64,000 nucleotides of DNA from Armatimonadota bacterium (GCA_037138755.1 JBAXHT010000003.1:124001-188000); one strand, 5' to 3'; shown: positions 24,820 to 34,033, numbered from the stretch's first letter. Notes: generated by a model not told the origin, from the letters alone. Program-made: numbers and translations.

Positions 24820-26241
24820 ATGTCTGAAACGCACACGTCAGCGAACCGCCGATTCGAGCTTGGTATCATCGGCTTTTTCATCTTCATGCCCCCCATCGGT
24901 GGACTTGTTGCGCTCTATCAGGCGCTGCAGAATCCGACGAAGTTCGGCCAATCTGTTGGGCTTCTTGCGTGGCTCTGCCTGCTGATTGGTGCTCACATCA
25001 AGTTCGTTCGACCATACTTCCGCCGTTATCCTATTGTCCGGGGTTACAAGGAGATTGCTGAAAAGATCAAGAGTTACAATGGCCGCCACGCCAAACTAAC
25101 AGCTTCGGCTTGGCGATCTCGGATTCTACGTTCCGCTTATCGGATCGGCTTTTTTGCCCTGACGCTACCATTCTTCATCGGCCAATACTCGATCTATGGA
25201 GCCAATTTTGTTTGGTTCACGATGGGCTGGGTCGTCGCGGGTTTTGGAATCACGGTTGGATACCACCGTATCGGCACTCACCCTTCATTCAAAGCCCCCG
25301 AGTGGGTGAGAGCGATTTTGCTCATCATGGGTTCCATGGCTGTACAGGGTCCGGTGAGCGAGTGGACCAAGAAGCACTCGAAACATCATGCTTTTGGCGA
25401 AACCTCAGCAGATGTTCACTCTCCGTATGTGTTTGAAGACTCCAAGCGGGGAATCTTCATCGAACAGTTCTATGCCTTCATGCACAGCTTCATGATGTGG
25501 GCGTTTCGAGAGCCTTCGTTGCGGCGACCGAAGGGGATGTCGATTGAGGACTGGAAGGCTGATCTGCTCGCGAATTCGCCCGATTCTTCGACTTTCAAGT
25601 TCCGCGAAGAAGATCGTGGACATTGGGAAGTAAAGGACAAGGACGGCAAGATCGTTGCCTCGACCGAAAAGCTGATCAAGGCTCGCTGGGGCAGATTTGT
25701 GGATGTGATTGTTGGGATCGAGCAAGATAAAACGATTTCAATGCTCGGTCAGCCACTCATCTACTTGAGCATCCTAGCGGTTAGCGTCGGAGCACCGATG
25801 ATTCTAGGGGGAATCTCGATCTGGGAAGTCCTAGCTAGAATTTGCTACGTAAACTGGGCCACATTCTGCGTGAACTCTGTGAGCCATATCTGGGGCGAGC
25901 AGCCCTTCCAAGTTCCTGATAACTCGCGGAATAACGCATTCGTCGAAATCTTGGCACTCGGAGAAGGCGGACACAACACCCATCACAAATCCGAGCTCTG
26001 GGCGCAGCATGGCGTCTTTGCTTGGCAGTTTGATCCTTCCGCCGTTTTCATCAAGACCCTTGCTTTCTTCGGGCTTGCTAGGGAACTCAACCTTCCTTCA
26101 AGATCGCAAATCAAAGCTGCTTGGCGCGGCTGGAGAAGACGAGAGCCAACAATGCAGGGCTATCCGGCTCCAACCTGGGAGCAAGCCATCTCTCCAGCAC
26201 TTGTTGAACAATTAAGTGCCGCAGAAGAAGTTGTTGCTTAA
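24820..26241 (+). CDS. Membrane acyl-CoA/acyl-lipid desaturase (delta-9 type)
   Basis: 473 residues from ATG 24820. The three histidine boxes that hold the diiron centre are HRIGTH (149-154), HSKHH (186-190) and HNTHH (385-389), the order and type found in stearoyl-CoA-like delta-9 desaturases. About four to six transmembrane segments surround them. It would introduce a cis double bond into saturated fatty acyl chains to tune membrane fluidity. It is longer than common bacterial homologues, partly through a charged stretch at about 240-290 between the second and third boxes (HWEVKDKDGKIVASTEK). No strong ribosome binding site is seen. Confidence 0.9.
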   Translation: MSETHTSANRRFELGIIGFFIFMPPIGGLVALYQALQNPTKFGQSVGLLAWLCLLIGAHIKFVRPYFRRYPIVRGYKEIAEKIKSYNGRHAKLTASAWRSRILRSAYRIGFFALTLPFFIGQYSIYGANFVWFTMGWVVAGFGITVGYHRIGTHPSFKAPEWVRAILLIMGSMAVQGPVSEWTKKHSKHHAFGETSADVHSPYVFEDSKRGIFIEQFYAFMHSFMMWAFREPSLRRPKGMSIEDWKADLLANSPDSSTFKFREEDRGHWEVKDKDGKIVASTEKLIKARWGRFVDVIVGIEQDKTISMLGQPLIYLSILAVSVGAPMILGGISIWEVLARICYVNWATFCVNSVSHIWGEQPFQVPDNSRNNAFVEILALGEGGHNTHHKSELWAQHGVFAWQFDPSAVFIKTLAFFGLARELNLPSRSQIKAAWRGWRRREPTMQGYPAPTWEQAISPALVEQLSAAEEVVA

Positions 26242-26271
26242 CAATACTTCCGTTTAGCTCCGCCATCTTGA

Positions 26272-26277
26272 TAGAAT
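26272..26277 (+). promoter_or_regulatory. Probable -10 box (TAGAAT) for leaderless lipoprotein gene
   Basis: TAGAAT ends 7 nt before ATG 26285. It overlaps the upstream in-frame ATG 26276, which argues for 26285 as the true start. Confidence 0.6.
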
Positions 26278-26284
26278 GGCGGAG

Positions 26285-26974
26285 ATGCACATTCGAACGA
26301 TCATCCCTTTCGCGCTGGTTGCAGCAGGATGCGGTGGACCAGCCATCCAAACCAAGGCCACGGCGTTTGCGTTGCCTCCTGGGCACACCAAAGGTGCGAG
26401 TGATGATGGAGTGGTGGAGATAGGAATTCCTAGCGGCTGGCGTCAGGGTGTTGACCGGATGATGGAGTCGCCTCTGCTTGGACAAGGAAACGAGTTCGGA
26501 TCATCAGCACCGAGCGATCCAGAGGCCTCAAAGGCGGTCGAACAGATGTCCAGCGCCCTGACACAAATGTCGAACGAGGACGAACAAGAGGCCCTTGAGC
26601 GACTTAAGAAGAAAGGAAACATACTCAATGTGATCTCTACTGGCAACAAGCCGATTATTGGCGAGGCGAGAACCCGCTTCTACGTGCAGAAAGCAACTCA
26701 AGGCGGCAACTGGAGTTGGGACGGAGCCCATCAGTATGAAGGCGGCCAATACTTCCATAAGCCTGCTGCCAAGGAAGTCGACCTTCCGGTCGGCAAAGCC
26801 CATCGAATGGAGGAAACCAAGACTCTTATTGACGGTGGCGTCAAGACGACCATCAGCTACGTCATTCCAAACGGCAAAGACCTATACTGCCTACGCTTCG
26901 TGACGCAGGAAAACGCAGACGTTATCAAGTCCATTGAAAAACAAGTCGCTGAATCGATTCGGATTAAGCCTTAG
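26285..26974 (+). CDS. Hypothetical lipoprotein
   Basis: 229 residues from ATG 26285, where the signal peptide MHIRTIIPFALVAAGC ends in a lipobox (Cys16). The mature domain starts VVEIGIPSGWRQGVDRMM and ends with YVIPNGKDLYCLRFVT and a helix; this pattern is like small bacterial domains that sit on the periplasmic face of a membrane, but the family is not recognised. Between lies a charged helical segment (EDEQEALERLKKKGN). The tail overlaps the convergent PPK2 gene by 11 bp. It probably has its own leaderless promoter. Confidence 0.75.
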   Translation: MHIRTIIPFALVAAGCGGPAIQTKATAFALPPGHTKGASDDGVVEIGIPSGWRQGVDRMMESPLLGQGNEFGSSAPSDPEASKAVEQMSSALTQMSNEDEQEALERLKKKGNILNVISTGNKPIIGEARTRFYVQKATQGGNWSWDGAHQYEGGQYFHKPAAKEVDLPVGKAHRMEETKTLIDGGVKTTISYVIPNGKDLYCLRFVTQENADVIKSIEKQVAESIRIKP

Positions 26975-27785
26975 AATTCCTAAACTCAGCCACTTCCGCC
27001 TTCATCTGTTCGCTCAACTTGGCCAACTTGGCTCGCCACAGGGTTTCAAACGGCTCTAGTGCCTCGCAGATTGCCTTGGTGATAACGTAGTTTCTATACC
27101 ATTTGTGGTTTGCAGGGACGACCGTCCAAGGTGCATTCTCGGTTGAACACTTTGCCAACGCATCTTCATACGCCTCGGAGTAGGAGTCCCAGAACTCACG
27201 TTCCTTCCAGTCACCAACCGAGAGTTTCCACGACTTGATCGGGTCATTCCCCCGCTCGATCAGCCGTTCTTCTTGCTCATCTTTGCTGATGTGCAGAAAG
27301 AACTTGAGAACGATCGTTCCGGAGTCAGCAAGGAGCTGCTCAAAGTTGTTAATGTGCTCGTACCGCTTGCTCCAGACCTCTTTCGGGGCGATATCGTGAA
27401 CGCGTACGACTAAGACATCCTCGTAGTGCGATCGGTTGAAGATTACGGTTTCACCTTTCATCGGAGTTTGCTGGTGGATGCGCCACAAGAAATCATGTCC
27501 AATCTCTACCGGCGTTGGGACCTTGAACGGGGCGATCCTGGTTGCTTGAGCATTCATGAACTTGAGGAGGTGGCGAATGGTGCCGTCCTTACCGCTCGTA
27601 TCCCGGCCCTGCAACACGATGAGTAAGGAAGTCTGCCCTGCGGCAAACATGAGTTCTTGCAGTGCGGAGACCCTTTCGGTCAGTTTTGCCAGCTTGGCAA
27701 TCACTTCCTCTTCCGAAAACTTGCCGCGATCGGCGGCGTCAAACTTGTTGAGGTCTACTTTGTCGCCGGGTTGAACTTTGGGCAT
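26964..27785 (-). CDS. ppk2: Polyphosphate kinase 2 family protein (class III-like)
   Basis: 273 residues, a one-domain PPK2. It transfers phosphate between polyphosphate and nucleotides. Walker A is GRDTSGKDG (60-68), the Walker B region is IFNRSHYEDVLVVRVH (about 115-130), and the lid helix includes ERGNDPIKSWKLS. The DTSGKDG and NRSHYEDVLV wording is closer to class III enzymes, which accept both AMP and ADP, than to class I; this is judged by eye. TAAACT ends 6 nt before the ATG, pointing to a leaderless mRNA. The PAS-GGDEF gene ends 16 bp upstream on the same strand. Confidence 0.93.
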   Translation of the reverse strand: MPKVQPGDKVDLNKFDAADRGKFSEEEVIAKLAKLTERVSALQELMFAAGQTSLLIVLQGRDTSGKDGTIRHLLKFMNAQATRIAPFKVPTPVEIGHDFLWRIHQQTPMKGETVIFNRSHYEDVLVVRVHDIAPKEVWSKRYEHINNFEQLLADSGTIVLKFFLHISKDEQEERLIERGNDPIKSWKLSVGDWKEREFWDSYSEAYEDALAKCSTENAPWTVVPANHKWYRNYVITKAICEALEPFETLWRAKLAKLSEQMKAEVAEFRNSKA

Positions 27786-27791
27786 CTGCCC

Positions 27792-27797
27792 AGTTTA
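27792..27797 (-). promoter_or_regulatory. Probable -10 box (TAAACT) for leaderless PPK2 gene
   Basis: On the minus strand TAAACT is followed by GGGCAG and then the ATG at 27785. Confidence 0.55.
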
Positions 27798-27801
27798 ACA
27801 C

Positions 27802-29202
27802 TTACGCAGCTTTGAGCTGGTCTTCAGTGAGATCCCTATAATGGGTTACACGATTTCGACCCGTTCGCTTTGAATGGTAGAGAGCTTCGTCGGACTGTTC
27901 GATCATCCCGCGAGCGCTTTCTACCCCTGTGAACGTCGAACATCCGACCGAGGCCGTGATCGCCCGGTGTGGCCAAGTTTCGGCCAAGATTGCTGCGCGG
28001 AATCGCTCAGCCGCAAGCTGTGCGGCAGCCGCGTCACAGTTATCCAAAATGATTGCAAATTCCTCTCCACCGTACCGAGCAGGTCGCTCGTAGCGTCTTG
28101 CCGTCGTATTGAGAATCTTTGCAAATAGGATGAGAATCTCGTCTCCCGCTTGGTGTCCGAAATTGTCATTCAGAGCCTTGAAGTGATCGATATCGAACAA
28201 CAACAGGGAGAACTTGTGGTCCTGCCGAATTGCGCGATCAAGAGTCTCTTCAAGTAGCTCGTTAAACCGGCGTCGGTTCATCAGGCCAGTAAGGCCATCG
28301 GTAACTGCCAGCCGTCGCAGCTGTCGGTTGGCATCTTGGAGCTTGAGCCGTTGACGCTCCATGACCTTCATGTAATTCTTGATCTCTCGCATTTGCTCGT
28401 CGATTTTGCGCTGAGACAGAACGCGTTCTGTGATGTCCAAGTTTCCAGCGACTGCGGCGATGACTTCGCCTCTTCGGTTTGTAAGGCAAACGACTTTGCA
28501 GGCCAAGTGGACCTCGGTCTCATCTGGACGGCGGAACTGCCAATCGAACTCGATACTCTTGTTGCTGGCAAAGAGTTTGTCGACCTTTTCCTGACTCCAC
28601 GCTCCTGTTTCGTCGGGATCTAGAACGGTCCAAACGGTGTTAAAAAAGGCTTCGTAGGCCTCGATGCCGAACGTTTCGGTGGCGAGTCCGTTCCACTCGT
28701 GAACCAGTCCTTGAGCATCGAAGGTGAAGCACGCAACCGGCAGACCGTTGAATAGCGCCTCGAAACGTCGAGATGCAAACTCTAGACTTTCAACTGTCGC
28801 ATGCAAATCCTCGTGGGCTCGCGTGAATTTCTCCTCCGTCTCTTGCCACTGATGTCGTTCGTCCAACAATTTGGCGATGAAGTGAACCTTGGCAAGCCAA
28901 CGATCATCGGGCACCCCGACCACCACTTGATCGGCGCCTGCGTTGTACCAAGCGAGTTCCTGTTCTTCGCTAGTCCATACCAGGACGAAATGCCCTAACC
29001 GATTGGCCGAAGACAAATTCAATTGACCGTTTTCGGCGGGCGATCCTTGGTCGTGAACCAGATAGAAGTAGAACCCTTCTTGAGAGAAGTCTTTGAATTC
29101 TTCAAAACTTCTTGTTTTGACAGTGAATCCTTCTCGTTCGAGGAATGCGGTTGCCATCGGACTCTCCGACCCAACCCAAAAACATGTTCCTCGCGATACC
29201 AT
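27802..29202 (-). CDS. Diguanylate cyclase with PAS domain and degenerate receiver-like N-terminus
   Basis: 466 residues from ATG 29202 (TTG 29238 also in frame). Residues about 1-115 alternate beta and alpha like a receiver domain but lack the usual phospho-acceptor surroundings. A coiled coil follows, then a PAS domain (about 145-270, FEALFNGLPVACFTFDAQG), another helix (RQRLKLQDANRQLRRLAVTD) and a GGDEF domain with active site GGEEF at 378-382. The last makes c-di-GMP from two GTP. The signal sensed is unknown. TATAGG stands 6 nt before the start, one mismatch from the TANNNT leaderless pattern. Confidence 0.93.
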   Translation of the reverse strand: MVSRGTCFWVGSESPMATAFLEREGFTVKTRSFEEFKDFSQEGFYFYLVHDQGSPAENGQLNLSSANRLGHFVLVWTSEEQELAWYNAGADQVVVGVPDDRWLAKVHFIAKLLDERHQWQETEEKFTRAHEDLHATVESLEFASRRFEALFNGLPVACFTFDAQGLVHEWNGLATETFGIEAYEAFFNTVWTVLDPDETGAWSQEKVDKLFASNKSIEFDWQFRRPDETEVHLACKVVCLTNRRGEVIAAVAGNLDITERVLSQRKIDEQMREIKNYMKVMERQRLKLQDANRQLRRLAVTDGLTGLMNRRRFNELLEETLDRAIRQDHKFSLLLFDIDHFKALNDNFGHQAGDEILILFAKILNTTARRYERPARYGGEEFAIILDNCDAAAAQLAAERFRAAILAETWPHRAITASVGCSTFTGVESARGMIEQSDEALYHSKRTGRNRVTHYRDLTEDQLKAA

Positions 29203-29268
29203 CAGAAGCCTATATTGGGAGAACAATCGAGTTCTCAAAAGACTTATCAGTAGTTCTGTTCCGGATTT

Positions 29269-29979
29269 TTAGGATTTACCAAAACATTCTTTCCAAGCAC
29301 GCTGATATTTTGTATGAACATATCTCGGCACTCTCCACATGTCAAGTCTCTTTTGAGCTGGAGCAAGATTCTCCGTGAACCCAATGAGATAGTTGGCTTT
29401 TCTAGCAGCATTGGCTACCTTTGAATCAAACTTTCCATTTGGATATGCAATTGTTGTGACCGTGTGACCCAACTTCAGCTCCAGCTTCTTCTTTGAATCT
29501 TCAAGTTCGTGCTTGAGTTGAGAATCGCTGAGTTTGGTGAGATCAGCCGGATGCGAGCAAGTTTGGGAACCGATGGTTACGAGACCACTCTGGTCAAGCT
29601 CAGTCAACTCTTTCCAGGACATCTTCGGCCTTCCAACCGGGCTGCCGACGAAGTCAGTGTGAACAAACTGGGCGACTGGGATTCTTTCCCTCTTGAGAAT
29701 CGGCCAAGCGTGCTTGTAAAAGCCCAGATAGTTATCTGCAAACGTGATGCAGATCGCGTTCTTGGGAAGCGGGCGGCCCGTGCTCAGTGAGATCCGAAGC
29801 TGGTCGACAGATACGAAACTGGCATTTCGCTTGCGGAGGAAGGCGAGTTGTTCGCGGAACTCGTCAACAGTGCAGTCAAACCAAAGACTCTTTGAATCTC
29901 GCTTACGAATGATGTCGTGATAGGTCAATACCGGGGTCAACTGCGCCGTACCAAGAGCGAACTGGGAAGGGAGAATCAT
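29269..29979 (-). CDS. Polysaccharide deacetylase family protein with altered active site
   Basis: 236 residues with a possible short leader. The NodB fold is clear from VLTYHDI (17-23), the ICITFADNYLGF strand (77-88) and GSQTCSHPADL (137-147). Active enzymes have TFDDG and HSxxHP; here they read TFADN and QTCSHP, so the catalytic first Asp is Ala81 and the first metal-binding His is Gln139, while Asp82 and His143 stay. Deacetylase activity is therefore doubtful. It is third in an operon with the histidine phosphatase and CocE-type hydrolase, overlapping the phosphatase gene by 4 nt. Confidence 0.85.
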   Translation of the reverse strand: MILPSQFALGTAQLTPVLTYHDIIRKRDSKSLWFDCTVDEFREQLAFLRKRNASFVSVDQLRISLSTGRPLPKNAICITFADNYLGFYKHAWPILKRERIPVAQFVHTDFVGSPVGRPKMSWKELTELDQSGLVTIGSQTCSHPADLTKLSDSQLKHELEDSKKKLELKLGHTVTTIAYPNGKFDSKVANAARKANYLIGFTENLAPAQKRLDMWRVPRYVHTKYQRAWKECFGKS

Positions 29980-30569
29980 CGCAAGTGATCCGTGTTGTTG
30001 AACTTCTCCAGAACCCAGACATCCTGAGCCCAGCGAAGTTCAGTGATTGAAGCATTATCAAAACGGAACGAGCGACTGACCTCCACGGGCGCTCCAAGAA
30101 GCCGGCAAAGAATCACCTCCTTGGTCATCCCATGGGTGAAGATCGCTGTCGAGCGGGTGTCCAGATGAAGATCAGCGGTGATCGATTCGATTCGCTCCAT
30201 CACTTCGTAAGCGCTCTCTGCGCCGTGCGGCTTGACTCTAAAGCGGCTCTGACCTTCCGAACATGCGGCATCCCACGCTTTGACCAAGGTAGTCAACGGG
30301 GCGCCTTCAAGTTCACCCAACGAGCGTTCTCGGAGCAGTATGCTCGTTTCAAGTGGGATTCCAAGAGCAACGCTGGCCAACCGAGCAGTTTCCGAGGCCC
30401 GCTGGCTATCAGAAGAGATCATTCTTTGAACCGGATGACGAACAAAGAATTCAGCGACCTTGATCGCTTGGCTGGTTCCAACCTCATCCAAGGGCACATC
30501 GATATGCCCTTGAGCAAGGTGGTTCACATTGTAGTCTGTCCTGCCATGGCGAACGAGGTAGAGCCTCAT
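29976..30569 (-). CDS. Histidine phosphatase family protein (phosphoglycerate mutase-like)
   Basis: 197 residues. The catalytic RHG motif is at 8-10 (LYLVRHGRTDYN), the second half of the site is the ISSDSQRASETA segment and the second catalytic His is in AIFTHGMTK (about 146). The size suits a broad phosphatase of the CobC/PhoE/SixA group and not the cofactor-dependent glycolytic mutase. The substrate is unknown. Both ends overlap the neighbours by 4 nt, so it is coupled to the CocE-type hydrolase upstream and the deacetylase-like gene downstream. Confidence 0.92.
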   Translation of the reverse strand: MRLYLVRHGRTDYNVNHLAQGHIDVPLDEVGTSQAIKVAEFFVRHPVQRMISSDSQRASETARLASVALGIPLETSILLRERSLGELEGAPLTTLVKAWDAACSEGQSRFRVKPHGAESAYEVMERIESITADLHLDTRSTAIFTHGMTKEVILCRLLGAPVEVSRSFRFDNASITELRWAQDVWVLEKFNNTDHLR

Positions 30570-32359
30570 TTGGGTAACTGTCGGAAGATAATCCTTGAGC
30601 CGTACTTTCCACCCCAGAGCAGTGAAATCGTTGCCTTCTGGAAATCCGTGTCACTTGCCTCATGGATGTTCATGAACTTGTTCGGGTTGCGATCGGCAAT
30701 CGGGAACCAGCTACTTTGAACTTGAACAACGATCTGGTGACCCTTTCGGAAGGTGTGCATCGTTTCGTTGAGATCAAACTTTACTTTCGTTGGCTCGCCC
30801 GGCTTGATGGGTATCGGCTTTTCGAACGACTTTCGGAACTTAGCGCGGAAGATGTCTGATCGAACCATCATTTGGAATCCCGCCATCGATTTCTCGTCCG
30901 CACCAGCGGTTGTCTCAGTGGTACTAGTAGGGAATTGGTCGATGATCTTGACAACCAAATCGCAATCCGTTCCTGTGGTTTTGATCCATAGGTCAGCAGT
31001 TGGCTTTCCGATGATCTGAACATCTTGAACGAGCGGAGCAGACTTGTATGTCAGTACATCTCCCCGCTTTTCGGCCCAAGCCTGGTTATGAATGAGCCAA
31101 TCACCAGGTGCTCGCTTGCTGTTTTGCCAGTCCTCCAAGTACGGTGTCGGGTTTGCAGGATCGCTCACGTATGAGTCAGAGCCTGGTTGATTCTCTGGTA
31201 GCCACTCAAGCGACTTTCGACCATCGAAGTAGACCGATTTCTCTTTCAGACCTTTCGGTGGCCACTCGGCAAACGTGTGCCATTTATTCGCTCCGGTCTC
31301 AAAGATGTTTGCTTCTGCGGTGGCAGAAGTCTTTCCGTTGAGATACTTTTCAAAAAAGGGAAGCTCGATCTTCTCACCGAAGAACTCCGCCGTGTTCTGA
31401 TAGAACTTCACTTGTCCAAGCGATGCTCCAGTTCCGCGAGAGAATCCTCCATGCAACCATGGTCCCATGACAAGGTAGTTGTCCGTGCGGTTTTGCTTTT
31501 CGCCCGCCTGATAGAGGTTAAGCGCCCCCCAGAGGTCCTCTTTATCAAAGAACCCGCCGACGGTCATTACCGCACATTTGACATTCTTGAAGTTGCGAGT
31601 AAGTGAACGATCCTTCCAGTAGGCGTCGTAGGTGTCGTGCGCCATCAATTCCTTTGTCCAGTAGGGAATCAGACCCTTGTAGTGCAGCCTGTCAAAATTT
31701 GGCAAAGCTCCGGTATCCAGATAGAACTGGTAGGCCGATTTTGTGCCTCGATCTATCGTCGGTCGCTGACCGCCGCGGGGCACGTCGAAGCCGCCGACGA
31801 AGTCGAAGGTTTCCTGGAGGAACAAAGCTCCGTTGTGGTGGCAGTCGTCACCGAGGAACCAGTCGCTCACTGGTGCTCCTGGTTCGACCGCCTTCAATGC
31901 TGGATGGTTGTTCACGGCTCCGATGCCCGCGTAGAAGCCCGGATAAGAGATGCCCCAGAGCCCAACGTTGCCATTGTTTTTCGGAACGTTCTTAACTAAG
32001 AAGTCGACAGTGTCATAGGTATCCGTCGTCTCGTCAAAGACCACTCCCGCTTTTCGCATCGGTCGGGTGTTCAGAAAGTCGCCTTCGCTCTTGCCCTTTC
32101 CGCGAACGTCCTGATAGACGTAAATGTACTTCTTCTCAGTAAGATAGACCGACCGACGGCGCGGACCGGAACTGGGGGAGCCTGCGCCGTATGGAGTTCG
32201 CTCCATGAGGAGTGGCGATTTGCCGGTGAGATCCTTTGGCACCCAGGCGACGGTGTAGAGTTTCACGCCGTCTCGCATGGGGATTGAGTATTCGTAAGCG
32301 TCGTACTGGGAAGCGAAGCCTCCCTGAATCATCATCGCAAGAGCTAATGTCGAAGTCAT
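30566..32359 (-). CDS. Secreted CocE/NonD family hydrolase (X-Pro dipeptidyl-peptidase-like)
   Basis: 597 residues. An N-terminal signal (MTSTLALAMMIQGGFAS) precedes the alpha/beta-hydrolase domain with nucleophile Ser138 in GISYPG, and the C-terminal jelly-roll domain typical of CocE and PepX (IKTTGTDCDLVVKIIDQFP; MHTFRKGHQIVVQVQSSWFP). A probable catalytic His is in MGPWLHGGF. Members act on acyl esters or on peptides with proline at position two; the substrate here is not known. It heads a three-gene operon. The ATG has no clear Shine-Dalgarno. Confidence 0.92.
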   Translation of the reverse strand: MTSTLALAMMIQGGFASQYDAYEYSIPMRDGVKLYTVAWVPKDLTGKSPLLMERTPYGAGSPSSGPRRRSVYLTEKKYIYVYQDVRGKGKSEGDFLNTRPMRKAGVVFDETTDTYDTVDFLVKNVPKNNGNVGLWGISYPGFYAGIGAVNNHPALKAVEPGAPVSDWFLGDDCHHNGALFLQETFDFVGGFDVPRGGQRPTIDRGTKSAYQFYLDTGALPNFDRLHYKGLIPYWTKELMAHDTYDAYWKDRSLTRNFKNVKCAVMTVGGFFDKEDLWGALNLYQAGEKQNRTDNYLVMGPWLHGGFSRGTGASLGQVKFYQNTAEFFGEKIELPFFEKYLNGKTSATAEANIFETGANKWHTFAEWPPKGLKEKSVYFDGRKSLEWLPENQPGSDSYVSDPANPTPYLEDWQNSKRAPGDWLIHNQAWAEKRGDVLTYKSAPLVQDVQIIGKPTADLWIKTTGTDCDLVVKIIDQFPTSTTETTAGADEKSMAGFQMMVRSDIFRAKFRKSFEKPIPIKPGEPTKVKFDLNETMHTFRKGHQIVVQVQSSWFPIADRNPNKFMNIHEASDTDFQKATISLLWGGKYGSRIIFRQLPK

Positions 32360-32371
32360 CTTAGGCGAATG

Positions 32372-33979
32372 TTACCGCCAGAAGGGTTGTCTGCCTGTTG
32401 CAATCGCACGAATGTTCGTGCCCGTTGAGGTCATGATGACGATCTCAGGAGCTTCAAATGAACCACGCTCGGCGGCGATTTGAGTTCCATCCTGCGAGAT
32501 CGTCGGGTTTGAGTAACCTCCCTCGGTGGTCAGCAAAGCACTAGATACGAGAGAGACGGAAACGGTTCCGAAGCCATCGTTCATGATCGAGCAGTCGTAC
32601 CGACGAAGATTTCCGCTCGCATCGACTCCGACCAAGAAGAACGTCGTCCCCGTTGTGCTACTGACCGAGATTTGGCTCAAACCGACTGCTTCTTGGTCAA
32701 TGTTCTCGTTGTCAATCGTCGAAATCCAGCCATTGGCTGTAGATGTTGAGCTCGCAAGCAAAGCGCGCGGCGCGGCATTCCAAGACCCTAAAGCAAGCTG
32801 GTCGGCAATGAAAGACTGGAGAATCGTTCCCGATGCTGTGTCAACAGCGTAGGCGCTAAGCCCCGAACTCGGGGCAATCGCAATGAACCAGAGCAGATCG
32901 GTGCCAGTGAAGAAGTCTCCAGAAATCTTTGGAGCAAGCGACCACCTGGGCTGGAATGGCCCATCTGGCTTCGGCGATGAGCCTAGGAATAGGTCGATTA
33001 GATTCGAACCATCGAGCCCACATGTGAAAATCGAAGCATCGAACCCTGACTTGGTTCCCGCGAATGCGAGCTTCGTGCGATTGAAGTTTGGAGCCGGAGA
33101 GGAGATCGCGCTAAATACTCCAATTCCGTCCAAGACATTGACAAGATCACTTCCATCACCGGACATCGACTTCAATATCGGTCCATCACTCACAAAGAAA
33201 ATGCGTCCAGTTCCGGTAGCTCCACCTCCCGTGACGTTGAGTGGTGTAGAGGAACTAGATATACCGTTCACGCGTGCGATTACGGAGCCAACACCCCCAG
33301 CGAGGCCGACGACAGAGGGACCATTGACACCCAAAAAGGAACTTCCACTCGCAACCGAGATTGAGAGCGAGCCCGGCGAGACGGCCACGATATTCAGGTC
33401 TGCGTCCCTACATTCGACCTGCAAGTCCTTCGTTTGACCCACTTGTACGCTCTGATTAGGAGGAATCGTCACAGTTTGGATGATGGACTGGATAACGATA
33501 TTGCCAATATCACCACCATTCAGACTGAAATCGACGTCAGCCGCACCGGCCGCAACAACGGCACCCGCGCCGTTTTGATCGGCATAAAATGCAACATCAA
33601 CCAGCAGAGCACCTTTGCGAACCGCTCCCGGCGACGTGTAGTTCTGACTGTAGGCAGCTGGATCGGTACTGCGGTTGATCGTGAACTTGTAATCTGTCGA
33701 AGTGTCGATTCCCCCAAAGACTGTCACGACCGCCGATAGAGCGGATGATGGGGCATCTACGGATCGACTACGGGCCGCCCAGTTGATTCCTAGCTTGACA
33801 GGCGTCGTGGTACTGCCTGTCGAAGCGGTTGTCGAAGTCGTGGAAGTCGTGCTTGTGGTGGAAGTTGTAGATGTTGTTGACGTCGTCGATGTTGTTCCGG
33901 TAGTGCCTCCACCTCCGCCCCCACATGCGATGAGTAGCGCACAGAGGATCACGAAAAGGATCGGAACCAAACGGGACAT
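32372..33979 (-). CDS. Lipoprotein with Thr/Ser linker and TolB-like beta-propeller
   Basis: 535 residues from ATG 33979. The lipobox LIAC is followed by six Gly and then about 30 residues of TTS triplets, an extended linker that holds the domain away from the membrane. The middle is beta-sandwich, with a bacterial Ig-like stretch (VGQTKDLQVECRDADLNIVA; LSISVASGSSFLGVNG). The last 270 residues show WD40/TolB-like repeats (AISSPAPNFNRTKLAFAG; SNPTISQDGTQIAAERG). A surface or periplasmic binding role is likely; the ligand is unknown. It lies just before the CocE-type operon, 12 bp from it. Confidence 0.82.
   Translation of the reverse strand: MSRLVPILFVILCALLIACGGGGGGTTGTTSTTSTTSTTSTTSTTSTTSTTASTGSTTTPVKLGINWAARSRSVDAPSSALSAVVTVFGGIDTSTDYKFTINRSTDPAAYSQNYTSPGAVRKGALLVDVAFYADQNGAGAVVAAGAADVDFSLNGGDIGNIVIQSIIQTVTIPPNQSVQVGQTKDLQVECRDADLNIVAVSPGSLSISVASGSSFLGVNGPSVVGLAGGVGSVIARVNGISSSSTPLNVTGGGATGTGRIFFVSDGPILKSMSGDGSDLVNVLDGIGVFSAISSPAPNFNRTKLAFAGTKSGFDASIFTCGLDGSNLIDLFLGSSPKPDGPFQPRWSLAPKISGDFFTGTDLLWFIAIAPSSGLSAYAVDTASGTILQSFIADQLALGSWNAAPRALLASSTSTANGWISTIDNENIDQEAVGLSQISVSSTTGTTFFLVGVDASGNLRRYDCSIMNDGFGTVSVSLVSSALLTTEGGYSNPTISQDGTQIAAERGSFEAPEIVIMTSTGTNIRAIATGRQPFWR
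33833..33899. repeat. Low-complexity tract encoding Thr-Thr-Ser triplets
   Basis: A 9-nt periodic tract in the minus-strand lipoprotein gene. Codons vary between units, so the protein repeat looks selected and not only the product of recent slippage. It also creates a spurious long plus-strand frame rich in Val. Confidence 0.8.
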
Positions 33980-34027
33980 CACAACTATGATGCTCGATTT
34001 ACTCGCAATTCAGCAGGGTGATCAGCG

Positions 34028-34033
34028 TAGAAT
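34028..34033 (+). promoter_or_regulatory. Probable -10 box (TAGAAT) of the BMP transporter operon
   Basis: TAGAAT ends 7 nt before ATG 34041. AGGGA within those 7 nt could also serve as a weak ribosome binding site. Confidence 0.55.

Noticed and set aside
33001-33020. GATTCGAACC word resembling a tRNA T-arm
   Set aside because: It lies inside a well-supported lipoprotein gene and no acceptor or anticodon stem fits around it.
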